Below are positions 18,841-26,477 of a DNA stretch of 56,197 nt, in pieces (the stretch's first letter is position 1; the number at the start of each line of letters is the position of its first letter). Position numbers and translations under genes: made by a program. The notes under the pieces are model-generated. The model was given only the letters and a program-made list of their open reading frames with translations, had not been told where the DNA came from and searched no databases. The stretch is from Candidatus Bacteroides intestinavium (GTDB lineage: Bacteria > Bacteroidota > Bacteroidia > Bacteroidales > Bacteroidaceae). The stretch spans positions 1 through 56,197 of the forward strand of contig DWZE01000123.1 in the NCBI GenBank assembly GCA_019118325.1, in the 5' to 3' direction.

Positions 18841-19431
18841 TTATTTGAGTTTCCGAATCACCCTACACGGATTCCCCACCGCCACGCAGTTTGCCGGAAT
18901 GGAGTGCGTCACCACGCTACCCGCGCCGATAACGGCATTTTCTCCAATCGTCACACCGGGCAGGATGATTGCTCCGCCGCCTATCCATGCGCAGTCGCCA
19001 ATCGTAATCGGTAAAGCACGTGTACGGAAAAACAGTTCGCCGGAATTTTCATCCCAATCTCCGATGAACCGTTCTTGTGGCAGAATGGGGTGAGTAGCCG
19101 TGTATAGCTGGACATTGGGAGCGATAAGGACTTGATTGCCTATGTGTATGATGTTCTCATCAAGAAAAGTGCAGTTCATATTGACAATGGTCTTTTCTCC
19201 GATGAAAATATGCTTACCACATTGGCAGGTAAAATTTATGTTGATGTTGGAATGTTTGCCGATACTGCCCAGCATTTGGCGCAAGATATCAGCTCGGATT
19301 TCCCCGTCTGCGATGTCCGTAGCGTTGAAGCGGGCAAGCAGGCGTTTGGTTTGCACCATCATTTCCAATACTTCGGGGTCGAGCCTGTTGCAGTATTCCC
19401 CGTCAAGGAATCGTTGATAGTTCGTTTTCAT
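18841..19431 (-). CDS. sugar O-acetyltransferase, hexapeptide-repeat family (maltose acetyltransferase-like)
   Basis: Transfers acetyl from acetyl-CoA to a sugar hydroxyl. It is 196 residues, the normal size. An N-terminal helical MAC domain (about 5-60, NYQRFLDGEYCNRLDPEVLEM) is followed by a left-handed beta helix of hexapeptide repeats (VNMNCTFLDENIIHIGNQVLIAPNVQLYTATHPI, with the catalytic histidine in TATHP). It ends with WIGGGAIILPGVTIGENAVIGAGSVV and GNPCRVIR. Its base composition is more AT-rich than the flanking core genes and it stands alone between remnants, which suggests acquisition. The sugar substrate is unknown. Confidence 0.9.
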   Translation of the reverse strand: MKTNYQRFLDGEYCNRLDPEVLEMMVQTKRLLARFNATDIADGEIRADILRQMLGSIGKHSNININFTCQCGKHIFIGEKTIVNMNCTFLDENIIHIGNQVLIAPNVQLYTATHPILPQERFIGDWDENSGELFFRTRALPITIGDCAWIGGGAIILPGVTIGENAVIGAGSVVTHSIPANCVAVGNPCRVIRKLK

Positions 19432-19508
19432 ATAGCGCGATTTTAATGTTGATGTTTGCGAAGATAGCGAAAATCAAGGAGCAGGCAAAAGTTACAGCTC
19501 ATAAAATC

Positions 19509-19546
19509 AGGAAAGCACCCCCGTGCCTCCACAGAGATGCTTTCCT
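19509..19546. terminator. hairpin behind the acetyltransferase spacer
   Basis: GGAAAGCA at 19510-19517 pairs with TGCTTTCC at 19538-19545, with a second inner stem GCAC/GTGC. There is no strong T-tract on either side (ATTTTA on the minus strand), so it may be a terminator or only a structured spacer. Confidence 0.4.
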
Positions 19547-19690
19547 CTATCCTTTGCGTATGTCAAGCCCTCACAGCCTTGCCCCCCCCAAAACATCTTC
19601 TCCACATCCTCCAGCGTGGCGTTGAAGAGACGCTCCTCCTTGTTGAGCGAGCGTTGTTGTGAAGTGGGAATTATACTTCCGCGGCTTTGC
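19547..19690 (-). other. possible unrecognised gene remnant in a 537-bp spacer
   Basis: The minus strand has an open stretch reading SIIPTSQQRSLNKEERLFNATLEDVEKMFW in a protein-like charge pattern, then an eight-C run (19582-19589) and a stop near 19508. There is no start codon with a ribosome site and I cannot place the family. It may be a fragment of a lost gene. The rest of the 19432-19968 spacer holds GATATC array B and the prmC promoter. Confidence 0.25.
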
Positions 19691-19695
19691 GGGGT

Positions 19696-19783
19696 GATAT
19701 CTCCGCCCTTATCCGCAGATATCTCCGCCCGCGCCCGCAGATATCTCCGTCCGTGCCCGCAGATATCTCCGCCCGTGGCCTTT
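19696..19783. repeat. GATATC array B: four units at 22-bp spacing
   Basis: GATATC occurs at 19696, 19718, 19740 and 19762, exactly 22 bases apart. Each is followed by TCCG, C or T, CC and a GC-rich segment ending CCCGCA. It lies about 190 bases upstream of prmC. Confidence 0.92.
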
Positions 19784-19938
19784 CATACATTGACCAATCC
19801 ACCAATGGGTTGTGAGCCTCTACTTATTAATACAAAAGGTATAAACTTACTCCGCGCAGAGCATATGTCATGCGACTGCCTGTAGCGGCAGGAAGTGCAT
19901 TTTTGGGACGATTGAGGGCATATTTGAAAGAAAAACAT

Positions 19939-19946
19939 TATTTTTG
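19939..19946 (+). promoter_or_regulatory. -7 element TATTTTTG before prmC
   Basis: TATTTTTG matches TAnnTTTG, 22 bases before the prmC ATG. The -33 element is not well placed. Confidence 0.5.
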
Positions 19947-19968
19947 CGCCCGCTAACAAAGAAAGCCC

Positions 19969-20817
19969 ATGCGAATATCCCCCAAAGAGCTGCGCAATAG
20001 ACTGAAAATCTGCTATCCCGCATCCGAGGCGGCAGCATTGGCACGCATCCTCTACTGCGAGATACTGGGCCAACGGACCACAAGCTATGTGCTGGACGAG
20101 CCGTTGGATTTGGACGAAGAATATAGCAGGAGGATGGAAGAGGTTCTCGCACGGCTGTTCCGCTTCGAACCGATACAATACATCCAGCAGAAAGCCCGTT
20201 TCCTGGGCCGCGACTTTCACGTGGAGCCGGGCGTACTGATTCCGCGTCCCGAGACGGAAGAATTGGTGGAACGGCTGTTGGCAGCGCTACCTGCTGATGC
20301 CCGCATAGCGGATATAGGCACCGGCAGCGGTTGCATCGCCGTGACGCTGGCGCTCGAGGCGAGCGGCGCCCAGGTTCAGGCCTGGGACATCTCGGAAACA
20401 GCCTTGCGGGTGGCCAAACAAAACGCACAAGCCTGGCAGGCCCGGGTGGACTTCATACAACGCGACGCATTGACTTGGGAACCGGAAGGACAAGAAGCAC
20501 TGGATGTCATTGTGAGCAATCCACCCTATGTGACAGAAGCCGAACGTACAGGCATGGAACCCAACGTATTGCTTCATGAACCGGAAGGCGCACTTTTCGT
20601 CCCGGACGAAGACCCGTTGCGCTTCTACCGCCACATCGGCCGGCTGGGTCGGAAACTGCTGGCTCCGGGGGGCAAACTGTACTTCGAAATCAACCGGGCA
20701 TATGGAAACGAGACCAACGCCCTGCTATGCCGGCAAGGATATATGAATGTACGCACGGACAAGGACCTGAGCGGCAACGACCGCTTTGTCTGCGCCACAC
20801 AGCCTTGCCATGCATAA
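19969..20817 (+). CDS. prmC: peptide chain release factor N5-glutamine methyltransferase
   Basis: Methylates the glutamine of the GGQ motif of release factors RF1/RF2 in the cytoplasm. It is 282 residues. An N-terminal helical recognition domain (about 1-75) is followed by a Rossmann methyltransferase with the SAM loop IADIGTGSGCIAV (about 113-125) and the catalytic NPPY at 184-187, the hallmark of glutamine and adenine N-methyltransferases. VLIPRPETEELVE is also typical of PrmC. It is the first gene of a plus-strand run, followed after 43 bases by recX. Confidence 0.95.
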   Translation: MRISPKELRNRLKICYPASEAAALARILYCEILGQRTTSYVLDEPLDLDEEYSRRMEEVLARLFRFEPIQYIQQKARFLGRDFHVEPGVLIPRPETEELVERLLAALPADARIADIGTGSGCIAVTLALEASGAQVQAWDISETALRVAKQNAQAWQARVDFIQRDALTWEPEGQEALDVIVSNPPYVTEAERTGMEPNVLLHEPEGALFVPDEDPLRFYRHIGRLGRKLLAPGGKLYFEINRAYGNETNALLCRQGYMNVRTDKDLSGNDRFVCATQPCHA

Positions 20818-20860
20818 GGACACGGGCATTAGATAATATTGAACACTTACTTAAACGCTT

Positions 20861-21340
20861 ATGACAGAAATAAACGAAGCTGAAGCGCTGAAGCGCATGG
20901 AGGCTTTCTGTGCCTCCGCCGAACATTGCCGCACGGAGGTGACCGACAAACTGCTGCGCTGGGGACTGCCCTACGACACGGCCAACCGCATCGTCGACCG
21001 GCTGGAGCAAGACAAGTTCATCGACGAGGAACGCTATTGCAACGCCTTCATCCGCGACAAATTCCGCCTGGCCAAATGGGGCAAACAGAAGATAGACCAG
21101 GCCTTACGGCTGAAAAAGATAGACCCCTACACGTACCGCCCCCTGCTGAACCGCATCGACCCGCAGGAATACCACGCCACCTTGCAAGCCCTGCTGGATG
21201 CCAAACGGCGAAGCATCCGCACCGGAAGCGACTACGAACGCAACGGAAAACTGATGAGGTTTGCGCTGAGCCGGGGATTCGCTGCAGACGATATCCGCCA
21301 ATGCATTGACTTGCCGGATGAAAATGAGAGCCTTGACTAA
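20861..21340 (+). CDS. recX: regulatory protein RecX
   Basis: Inhibitor of RecA filaments. It is 159 residues, within the family range. Three helical repeats typical of RecX are visible: CRTEVTDKLLRWGLPYDTANRIVDRLEQDKFIDEERYCNAFIRDKF, then RLAKWGKQKIDQALRLKKID, and a C-terminal LMRFALSRGFAADDIRQCID. It follows prmC by 43 bases on the plus strand, and a separate promoter precedes pyrE downstream. Confidence 0.9.
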   Translation: MTEINEAEALKRMEAFCASAEHCRTEVTDKLLRWGLPYDTANRIVDRLEQDKFIDEERYCNAFIRDKFRLAKWGKQKIDQALRLKKIDPYTYRPLLNRIDPQEYHATLQALLDAKRRSIRTGSDYERNGKLMRFALSRGFAADDIRQCIDLPDENESLD

Positions 21341-21381
21341 AAAATATCCTCTTTCTCTTTTCTATTCTCATTTCGTTTGCT

Positions 21382-21389
21382 TACATTTG
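21382..21389 (+). promoter_or_regulatory. -7 element TACATTTG before pyrE
   Basis: TACATTTG matches TAnnTTTG and lies 32 bases before the pyrE ATG, leaving room for a short leader. No strict -33 TTTG is at 19-20 bases. Confidence 0.55.
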
Positions 21390-21421
21390 CACTTGATTAA
21401 TCACATAAACATTGGTTAGCT

Positions 21422-22060
21422 ATGAAAAATTTGGAAAGACTGTTTGCTGAAAAGTTACTGAAAATCAAAGCTATCAAACTTCAACCGGCCAACCCCTTCA
21501 CGTGGGCATCCGGCTGGAAGTCGCCTTTCTATTGCGATAACCGCAAGACTTTGTCATACCCTTCGTTGCGCAGTTTCGTAAAGACGGAAATCACACGACT
21601 CATCCTGGAACGCTTCGGACAGGCAGATGCCATCGCCGGCGTAGCCACGGGTGCCATTCCGCAGGGAGCCTTGGTGGCAGACGCCTTGAATCTGCCTTTT
21701 GTCTATGTACGCTCCACCCCGAAAGACCACGGACTGGAAAACCTGATTGAAGGCGAATTGCGCCCCGGCATGAAGGTCGTGGTGGTGGAAGACTTGATTT
21801 CCACAGGAGGCAGCAGCCTGAAGGCCGTGGAAGCCATCCGCCGCGACGGATGCGAAGTCATCGGCATGGTAGCAGCCTATACCTATGGATTCCCCGTGGC
21901 CGAAAAGGCTTTCAAGGATGCCAAGGTATCACTGGTGACACTGACCAACTATGAGGCCGTGATAGACGTGGCTCTCAAGACCGGTTACATCAAGGAAGAA
22001 GACATCGAGACATTGAACGAATGGAGAAAAGACCCGGCCCATTGGGATGCCGGCAAATAA
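21422..22060 (+). CDS. pyrE: orotate phosphoribosyltransferase
   Basis: Joins orotate to PRPP to make orotidine monophosphate in pyrimidine synthesis. It is 212 residues. The PRPP-binding signature VVVVEDLISTGGSS is at about 119-132; the flexible catalytic loop with STPKDHG and the N-terminal FTWASGWKSPFYCDNRKTLSYP are also typical. It is followed after 9 bases by a small SRPBCC-like gene and then argH, likely one transcript from the promoter at 21382. Confidence 0.96.
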   Translation: MKNLERLFAEKLLKIKAIKLQPANPFTWASGWKSPFYCDNRKTLSYPSLRSFVKTEITRLILERFGQADAIAGVATGAIPQGALVADALNLPFVYVRSTPKDHGLENLIEGELRPGMKVVVVEDLISTGGSSLKAVEAIRRDGCEVIGMVAAYTYGFPVAEKAFKDAKVSLVTLTNYEAVIDVALKTGYIKEEDIETLNEWRKDPAHWDAGK

Positions 22061-22069
22061 CATACCGCT

Positions 22070-22492
22070 ATGACTACATTTGAAAGCAACATAAAGCAAG
22101 TACAGGCACCCCAAAGCGCCGTGTACGCCAAGTTGTCGGACTTGAACAATCTGGCACAAGTAAAGGACCGTCTTCCGGAACACAAGGTGAAGAATATGAC
22201 ATTCGATGCCGACACGCTGAGCATGCAGGCACCGCCCATCGGCACCATCACGCTGAAAATCGTGGCACGAGAGCCGGAAAGCTGCATCACTTTCGGCACC
22301 ACCTCCTCACCCCTGCCCTTTGACCTGCAGATTCACCTTTCGCCGGTATCGGACGCCGAATGCCAGCTGAAACTGACCATCAACATGGAGGTGAACCCGT
22401 TCATCAAGAACATGATACAAAGACCTCTCCAGGACGGACTGGAGAAAATGGCAGACCTGCTGGCCATGATTCCGTACACACAAAACGACTGA
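22070..22492 (+). CDS. SRPBCC-like small protein
   Basis: A 140-residue protein that I place in the START/Bet v1-like (SRPBCC) fold from its pattern: an N-terminal FESNIKQVQAPQSAVYAKLSDLNNLAQVKD, a series of beta strands (VKNMTFDADTLSMQAPPIGTITLKIVAREPESCITFGTTS) and a long C-terminal helix (FIKNMIQRPLQDGLEKMADLLAMIPY). It has no signal peptide. It sits between pyrE (9 bases away) and argH (29 bases) on the plus strand. In Bacteroidales a gene of this type is commonly found here. No substrate is known. Confidence 0.8.
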   Translation: MTTFESNIKQVQAPQSAVYAKLSDLNNLAQVKDRLPEHKVKNMTFDADTLSMQAPPIGTITLKIVAREPESCITFGTTSSPLPFDLQIHLSPVSDAECQLKLTINMEVNPFIKNMIQRPLQDGLEKMADLLAMIPYTQND

Positions 22493-22521
22493 ATAACTTT
22501 TTCAACATAGCATTTTAAGAC

Positions 22522-23862
22522 GTGGCTCTGAAACTTTGGGAGAAATCCGTTCAAATCAACAAGGACATTGAGCGCTTCACCGTGGGACGCGACCGCGAGA
22601 TGGACCTCTACCTGGCAAAATACGATGTATTGGGTTCAATGGCCCACATCACCATGTTGGAAAGCATCGGCCTGCTGACAGCCGATGAGTTACAGCAACT
22701 GCTGGCCGAGATGAAGTCCATCTACGCGATGGCCGAACGGGGCGAGTTCGTGATAGAAGACGGTGTGGAAGACGTGCACTCGCAGGTGGAACTGATGCTG
22801 ACCCGCCGCCTGGGCGACATGGGCAAGAAAATACACAGCGGACGCTCGCGCAACGACCAGGTCTTGCTGGACCTGAAACTCTTCACACGCGCCCAACTCA
22901 AAGAGACCGCCGAAGCGGTGGAACAATTGTTCACCGTGCTGATACAACAGAGCGAACGTTACAAGGACGTGCTGATGCCCGGCTACACGCACCTGCAGGT
23001 GGCCATGCCTTCATCGTTCGGCCTGTGGTTCGGAGCATATGCCGAAAGCCTGGCCGATGACATGCTGTTCCTGCAGGCCGCCTACAAGACATGCAACCGC
23101 AATCCCCTGGGCTCGGCGGCCGGTTATGGTTCTTCCTTCCCGCTGAACCGTACGATGACCACGGAACTGCTGGGTTTCGACTCCATGAACTACAACGTAG
23201 TGTATGCCCAGATGGGGCGTGGCAAGATGGAGCGCAATGTAGCTTTTGCCTTGGCCACCATCGCCGGCACGTTGTCCAAGCTGGCCTACGATGCCTGCCT
23301 GTTCAACAGCCAGAACTTCGGCTTCGTGAAATTGCCGGACGACTGCACCACCGGCTCCAGCATCATGCCCCACAAGAAGAATCCCGACGTATTCGAGCTG
23401 ACGCGTGCGAAATGCAACAAGCTCCAGGCCCTGCCCCAGCAGATTATACTGATAGCCAACAACCTGCCTTCCGGTTATTTCCGCGACCTCCAGATTATCA
23501 AGGAAGTATTCCTGCCGGCTTTCCAGGAGTTGAAGGACTGTCTGCAAATGGCCACCTACATCATGCACGAAATCCGGGTGAACGAACATATCCTGGACGA
23601 CCCACGCTACGACCCCATCTTCAGCGTGGAGGAAGTAAACCGCCTGGCCCGCGAGGGAATGCCTTTCCGCGACGCCTACAAGAAAGTGGGACTGGAGATC
23701 GAGGCCGGCACCTTCACACCCGTCAAGGAAGTGCACCACACGCACGAGGGAAGCATCGGCAACCTGTGCAACGACCGCATCACGGCCCTGATGCAGGAAA
23801 CGATGGACGGCTTCCACTTCGAGCGGATGGAAAAGGCGGAGAAGAAATTGCTGGGTCGATAA
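22522..23862 (+). CDS. argH: argininosuccinate lyase (GTG start)
   Basis: Splits argininosuccinate into arginine and fumarate. It is 446 residues. The fumarase/aspartase-superfamily signature GSSIMPHKKNPD is at about 279-290, and the N-terminal KLWEKSVQINKDIERFTVGRD, VEDVHSQVE and SGRSRNDQV are all conserved. The start codon is GTG at 22522; the conserved sequence begins at its second codon and no ATG precedes it in frame nearby. It is the last gene of the pyrE transcript. Argininosuccinate lyases are usually near 450-460 residues, so it is full length. Confidence 0.95.
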   Translation: MALKLWEKSVQINKDIERFTVGRDREMDLYLAKYDVLGSMAHITMLESIGLLTADELQQLLAEMKSIYAMAERGEFVIEDGVEDVHSQVELMLTRRLGDMGKKIHSGRSRNDQVLLDLKLFTRAQLKETAEAVEQLFTVLIQQSERYKDVLMPGYTHLQVAMPSSFGLWFGAYAESLADDMLFLQAAYKTCNRNPLGSAAGYGSSFPLNRTMTTELLGFDSMNYNVVYAQMGRGKMERNVAFALATIAGTLSKLAYDACLFNSQNFGFVKLPDDCTTGSSIMPHKKNPDVFELTRAKCNKLQALPQQIILIANNLPSGYFRDLQIIKEVFLPAFQELKDCLQMATYIMHEIRVNEHILDDPRYDPIFSVEEVNRLAREGMPFRDAYKKVGLEIEAGTFTPVKEVHHTHEGSIGNLCNDRITALMQETMDGFHFERMEKAEKKLLGR

Positions 23863-23969
23863 ACCACCCTAACTGAGCAAGCTCCTATGGCCAAGTATTA
23901 TTGAATACTTTGCCATTTATCATTGCTTCTATGCCGGTTGAAGCATAGCATCCTTGTAAAAACATAATT

Positions 23970-23979
23970 GGGGGGGGGG
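23970..23979 (+). repeat. ten-base poly-G tract
   Basis: Ten consecutive G between argH and the tRNA genes, in a 286-base spacer with no gene. Such tracts change length easily during replication. It is followed by AATGCG, but no credible reading frame follows. Confidence 0.8.
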
Positions 23980-24097
23980 AATGCGAAATTCAGCATATGT
24001 AGTTCCTCCTATGTATATTGTCGCCGCCTGCAAGCGGAAAAATATACAGAAGGAAAGGCACCGGAATCCCCGAAAGCCACAACTTTTCCCCCAAAAA

Positions 24098-24129
24098 GTT
24101 GCGCAACAACGGGAAACTTCCTATCTTTG
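24098..24129 (+). promoter_or_regulatory. promoter of the tRNA-Gly/tRNA-Leu unit
   Basis: A -7 TATCTTTG at 24122-24129 is preceded 20 bases upstream by GTTG (24098-24101) in the -33 position. It lies 19 bases before the tRNA-Gly. Confidence 0.65.
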
Positions 24130-24148
24130 CAGCCGTTCTTCAAAATCT

Positions 24149-24224
<76 letters not shown>

Positions 24225-24235
24225 GCTACAAGGTC

Positions 24236-24320
24236 GCCCGGATGGTGGAATGGTAGACACGAAGGACTTAAAATCCTTTGGCCAGTAATGGCTGTGCGGG
24301 TTCAAGTCCCGCTCCGGGTA
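24236..24320 (+). tRNA. tRNA-Leu (anticodon TAA), 3' end rebuilt by an integrated element
   Basis: The acceptor stem GCCCGGA pairs with TCCGGGT (24313-24319), giving a G-T end pair, and the discriminator base is A at 24320. The anticodon stem AAGGA/TCCTT holds the TAA anticodon, and the long variable arm GGCCAGTAATGGCTG marks a class II tRNA. After the discriminator the sequence is CTC, not CCA. The encoded CCA lies instead at 29097-29099, beyond the integrated element. Confidence 0.95.
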
Positions 24321-24321
24321 C
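24308..24321. repeat. attL core (14-bp direct repeat)
   Basis: CCCGCTCCGGGTAC, covering the T-arm and acceptor 3' side of tRNA-Leu, is identical to 29084-29097. The bases on both sides differ between copies, so the shared core is 14 bp. Confidence 0.85.
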
Positions 24322-24323
24322 TC

Positions 24324-24365
24324 AAAATCCCCGCTAAGTCGCTGATTTAGTGGGGATTTTATTTT
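24324..24365. terminator. intrinsic terminator carried by the element just inside attL
   Basis: AAAATCCCCGCTAA pairs with TTAGTGGGGATTTT (one G-T pair) around the loop GTCGCTGA and is followed by ATTTTTAT. It lies three bases inside the element and can end tRNA-Leu transcription. Read on the minus strand it also has a T-run, so it is probably bidirectional. Confidence 0.8.
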
Positions 24366-24369
24366 TATA

Positions 24370-24391
24370 GGTAGCCAAAGGGTAGCCAAAA
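24370..24391 (+). repeat. left subterminal direct repeat (putative integrase arm site)
   Basis: Two tandem copies of GGTAGCCAAA, 22 bases in all, identical in sequence and orientation to 28939-28960. It lies 48 bases inside the left core. Confidence 0.7.
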
Positions 24392-24509
24392 GCGACAACA
24401 CCCCCACTTTTAGAACTTATATATAGTTGAGGCTTCCAGATACAACAAACGGGCAAAGCCTTTGAAGCTCCACCCGTTTTTGCCAATATGCCATCTATAG
24501 CACATTTGT

Positions 24510-24869
24510 CTATTCCTGCCTTTGCAGTTCTTTTTGTCGTCCATCCAAAATATAATTTGCCATTTCTACAAGCAAATCGGTTGGGACACATGACAAATCA
24601 AATTCATTATCCACCTTTTTTTCATCCTCAACAGTCACTTGCCTTATTTCCATTTCTGTTTTTTGCTTAGATACTACATACTGCATCAGTTTTTCAAGCA
24701 TTAACAAGCGGTCTTTGGGTGATAACGCTTTCAAATCACGTTCCATTTGCCGCCTATTTTTGTCTATCACTTGGGAAATCCAATCTTTCACGCTTGCCGT
24801 TACTCTATTGGGTGTCCCTTTTGCCCTGCCACCCAACCGCCCTTTGCCGTCATTCTTCTGTCTTGCCAT
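24510..24869 (-). CDS. unrecognised basic protein of the integrative element
   Basis: A 119-residue protein starting with a highly basic, glycine-rich MARQKNDGKGRLGGRAKGTPNRVT, then helical segments (VKDWISQVIDKNRRQMERDLKALSPKDRLLMLEKLMQYVV) and an acidic C-terminal part. The GGRAKGTPN motif is familiar from small proteins of Bacteroidetes phages and elements, where it is of unknown function. It is the last gene of the minus-strand set, 80 bases after the replication gene. A palindromic leader shared with that gene precedes it. A nucleic-acid-binding role is possible but unproven. Confidence 0.7.
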   Translation of the reverse strand: MARQKNDGKGRLGGRAKGTPNRVTASVKDWISQVIDKNRRQMERDLKALSPKDRLLMLEKLMQYVVSKQKTEMEIRQVTVEDEKKVDNEFDLSCVPTDLLVEMANYILDGRQKELQRQE

Positions 24870-24901
24870 ATACTATAACAAACTACTTTAGTTTTACTCA
24901 C

Positions 24902-24943
24902 CTGTTACCAAAATCTGGTAACAAACTACAGCTTATTATAAGA
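24902..24943 (-). promoter_or_regulatory. duplicated leader copy 1 with palindrome (candidate origin or operator)
   Basis: Contains the perfect hairpin GTTACCA-AAATC-TGGTAAC (24904-24922) followed by ACAAACTACA and TTATTATAAGA. The same arrangement, TGTTACCAAA, an 8-base variable part, ACAAACTACA and TTATTATAAGA, occurs at 25893-25936 before the replication gene. Here it sits between the replication gene and the 119-residue gene. Confidence 0.6.
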
Positions 24944-24949
24944 ACATGG

Positions 24950-25885
24950 CTACACATAAGCCCCCACGTTCTTAATCTCATCGTCCAGCTCTTTCATCAG
25001 TTCATCGGACACGGTTACACCCGCTTTTGCCACCACTTCCTGTATCTTCTTCTTTAGCCGTGTGTAACTTTTCCTGTCCTCAAAAACCTTTGCTTCTTTC
25101 AGTTCTTCCAGATATGCCGCTATCTGTGTCTGGTCGCTCTGGTTGATAAGACGGGCTACCAACACATCAAAAGCATCTGAAACGGTCTTAATCTCGCTCA
25201 TTACGTCTGTCTTTACTTGGTTCAACTTGGATATTGCAAAATAGCTGTCTTGGTATCGTTTCACCATCAGCCGATAAAAGCCGCTATCTGATAGGGTTGA
25301 GGCTGTAACGTCTGGCACTCCCATCTGTTGGGGCAAACGCCCGTTAAGCCTCATTTCATACTTAAGCAAATTGGCATCCTCAAAGCCAACAGGCAAAGCC
25401 ATACCTTTTGCCGTTGCATCGGCTTTCTTGTCATAGAAAGCATATACTTTGGGCTGCTGCCTGCCTCTGGGCTTGTAGTAAAGCGTACCCACGTCAAAAT
25501 GATACCTTAACAGTTTGGGCATATCTCCCAACTTGGAAAGATAGTTTTCTATTGGGTACTTCATCACAAAAGCCCGCCCAAACTCCAGCCCTGTAACCTT
25601 TGCATCGGCTATCGGCAAATGTAAGCTGTCTGATAGCTTTTCCACCGCTTGGGCTGTGCCGTGCCTATCCAACGGGTAAACATTGTTCTGGTAAAGGAAC
25701 TTTGGCAAGCTGCCAATAACAGAAATGCCGCCTGTATAGATAGACACTTTCAAGCCCTCCAGACTGCCAAAGGTGCAAACCTCGCCCGTTTCATGGTCTA
25801 TCTGGTCTTTAGCCTTATCCAGAAACTTGCTTACATCTGGCGTTGCCCTCGTTCTCATAGCCCACAACTTCACTTTGTCGTACAT
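24950..25885 (-). CDS. replication initiation protein, phage gene II/X-like
   Basis: Resembles the G2P/gpX replication proteins of filamentous phages and related plasmids, which nick one strand to start rolling-circle replication. It is 311 residues. Matching blocks seen: SLPKFLYQNNVYPLDRHGTAQAVEKLSDSL (about 59-88), VTGLEFGRAFVMKYPIENYLSKLG (98-120), GTLYY, KVYAFYDKKAD (146-156) and LLKYEMRLNGRL (173-184). The tyrosine in FYDKK is a candidate for strand attachment. A long helical C-terminus follows. It lies 43 bases after the 182-residue gene. The assignment rests on remembered family patterns, not on an alignment. Confidence 0.72.
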   Translation of the reverse strand: MYDKVKLWAMRTRATPDVSKFLDKAKDQIDHETGEVCTFGSLEGLKVSIYTGGISVIGSLPKFLYQNNVYPLDRHGTAQAVEKLSDSLHLPIADAKVTGLEFGRAFVMKYPIENYLSKLGDMPKLLRYHFDVGTLYYKPRGRQQPKVYAFYDKKADATAKGMALPVGFEDANLLKYEMRLNGRLPQQMGVPDVTASTLSDSGFYRLMVKRYQDSYFAISKLNQVKTDVMSEIKTVSDAFDVLVARLINQSDQTQIAAYLEELKEAKVFEDRKSYTRLKKKIQEVVAKAGVTVSDELMKELDDEIKNVGAYV

Positions 25886-25892
25886 AATCCCT

Positions 25893-25936
25893 GCTTGTTA
25901 CCAAATTTTGCCCACAAACTACATATTATTATAAGA
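25893..25936 (-). promoter_or_regulatory. duplicated leader copy 2, before the replication gene
   Basis: TGTTACCAAA, then TTTTGCCC, ACAAACTACA and TTATTATAAGA: the same layout as 24902-24943 but with the second palindrome arm changed. It covers the spacer upstream of the replication gene ATG (25885) and runs into the 3' end of the preceding gene, suggesting a shared control site. Confidence 0.55.
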
Positions 25937-26477
25937 CATCTACTCGTTTGGCTTGCTTTCTCAAAGCTGCCAGAGCCTCATCAAAACCGCCCATCTGTAG
26001 CATTTTGCAGTATGAAGAAATAAGAACTTTTGCACCCTCCAATACTATCAACTCAATGCAAGACGGCTTTATTTTCTCTGGCTCGGTTGCTGCTGCCTGG
26101 TCTTGGTGTACGATAAACAGAAAGCCATCATCTTTGTAGGCAAAGAACGGATTAGGCTTCTGCTTGCTGCTGTAGGTCTTTACCGCCAACGGATAGCCAT
26201 AGGCAAAGCCACTCAACCGCCCGTTTACAAAGTAGTCTTTCAGTCCTGTAAAGTTGAGGCTGTTTTTAGCCTGTAACTTCATGGCTGGGGCATTGTCTTT
26301 TTTGCTGCCGCTGTCTTTGCTCACTTGCAAATACATGTATATTTTGCCGTCCCTGCTTACAATTTCATCCATAGGTGGGTAATATCCAGCTTGTGCCGTT
26401 ATCACATACTTTGGTGTCTTTCTATTGCCTGTACAATCCTCCAGACGGGCATAGTAACGTATGTTAGGGGTAGTCAT
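25929..26477 (-). CDS. unrecognised protein of the integrative element, upstream of rep
   Basis: A 182-residue protein, no signal peptide or membrane segment. The N-terminal third is beta-rich with many tyrosines (NIRYYARLEDCTGNRKTPKYVITAQAGYYPPMDEIVSRDGKIYMYLQVSKD). The middle has SLNFTGLKDYFVNGRLSGFAYGYPLAVKTY and the C-terminus is helical. I do not recognise the family. Its start overlaps the excisionase-like gene by 4 bases, so the two are translationally coupled, and rep follows. By position and composition it could be a single-strand DNA-binding protein, as filamentous phages have next to gene II. That is inference only. Confidence 0.65.
   Translation of the reverse strand: MTTPNIRYYARLEDCTGNRKTPKYVITAQAGYYPPMDEIVSRDGKIYMYLQVSKDSGSKKDNAPAMKLQAKNSLNFTGLKDYFVNGRLSGFAYGYPLAVKTYSSKQKPNPFFAYKDDGFLFIVHQDQAAATEPEKIKPSCIELIVLEGAKVLISSYCKMLQMGGFDEALAALRKQAKRVDVL

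Noticed and set aside
24950..25885. Replication protein as a conjugative relaxase
   Set aside because: No HUH-type relaxase motif of MobA or MobB kind is visible, and the blocks fit gene II/X proteins instead.
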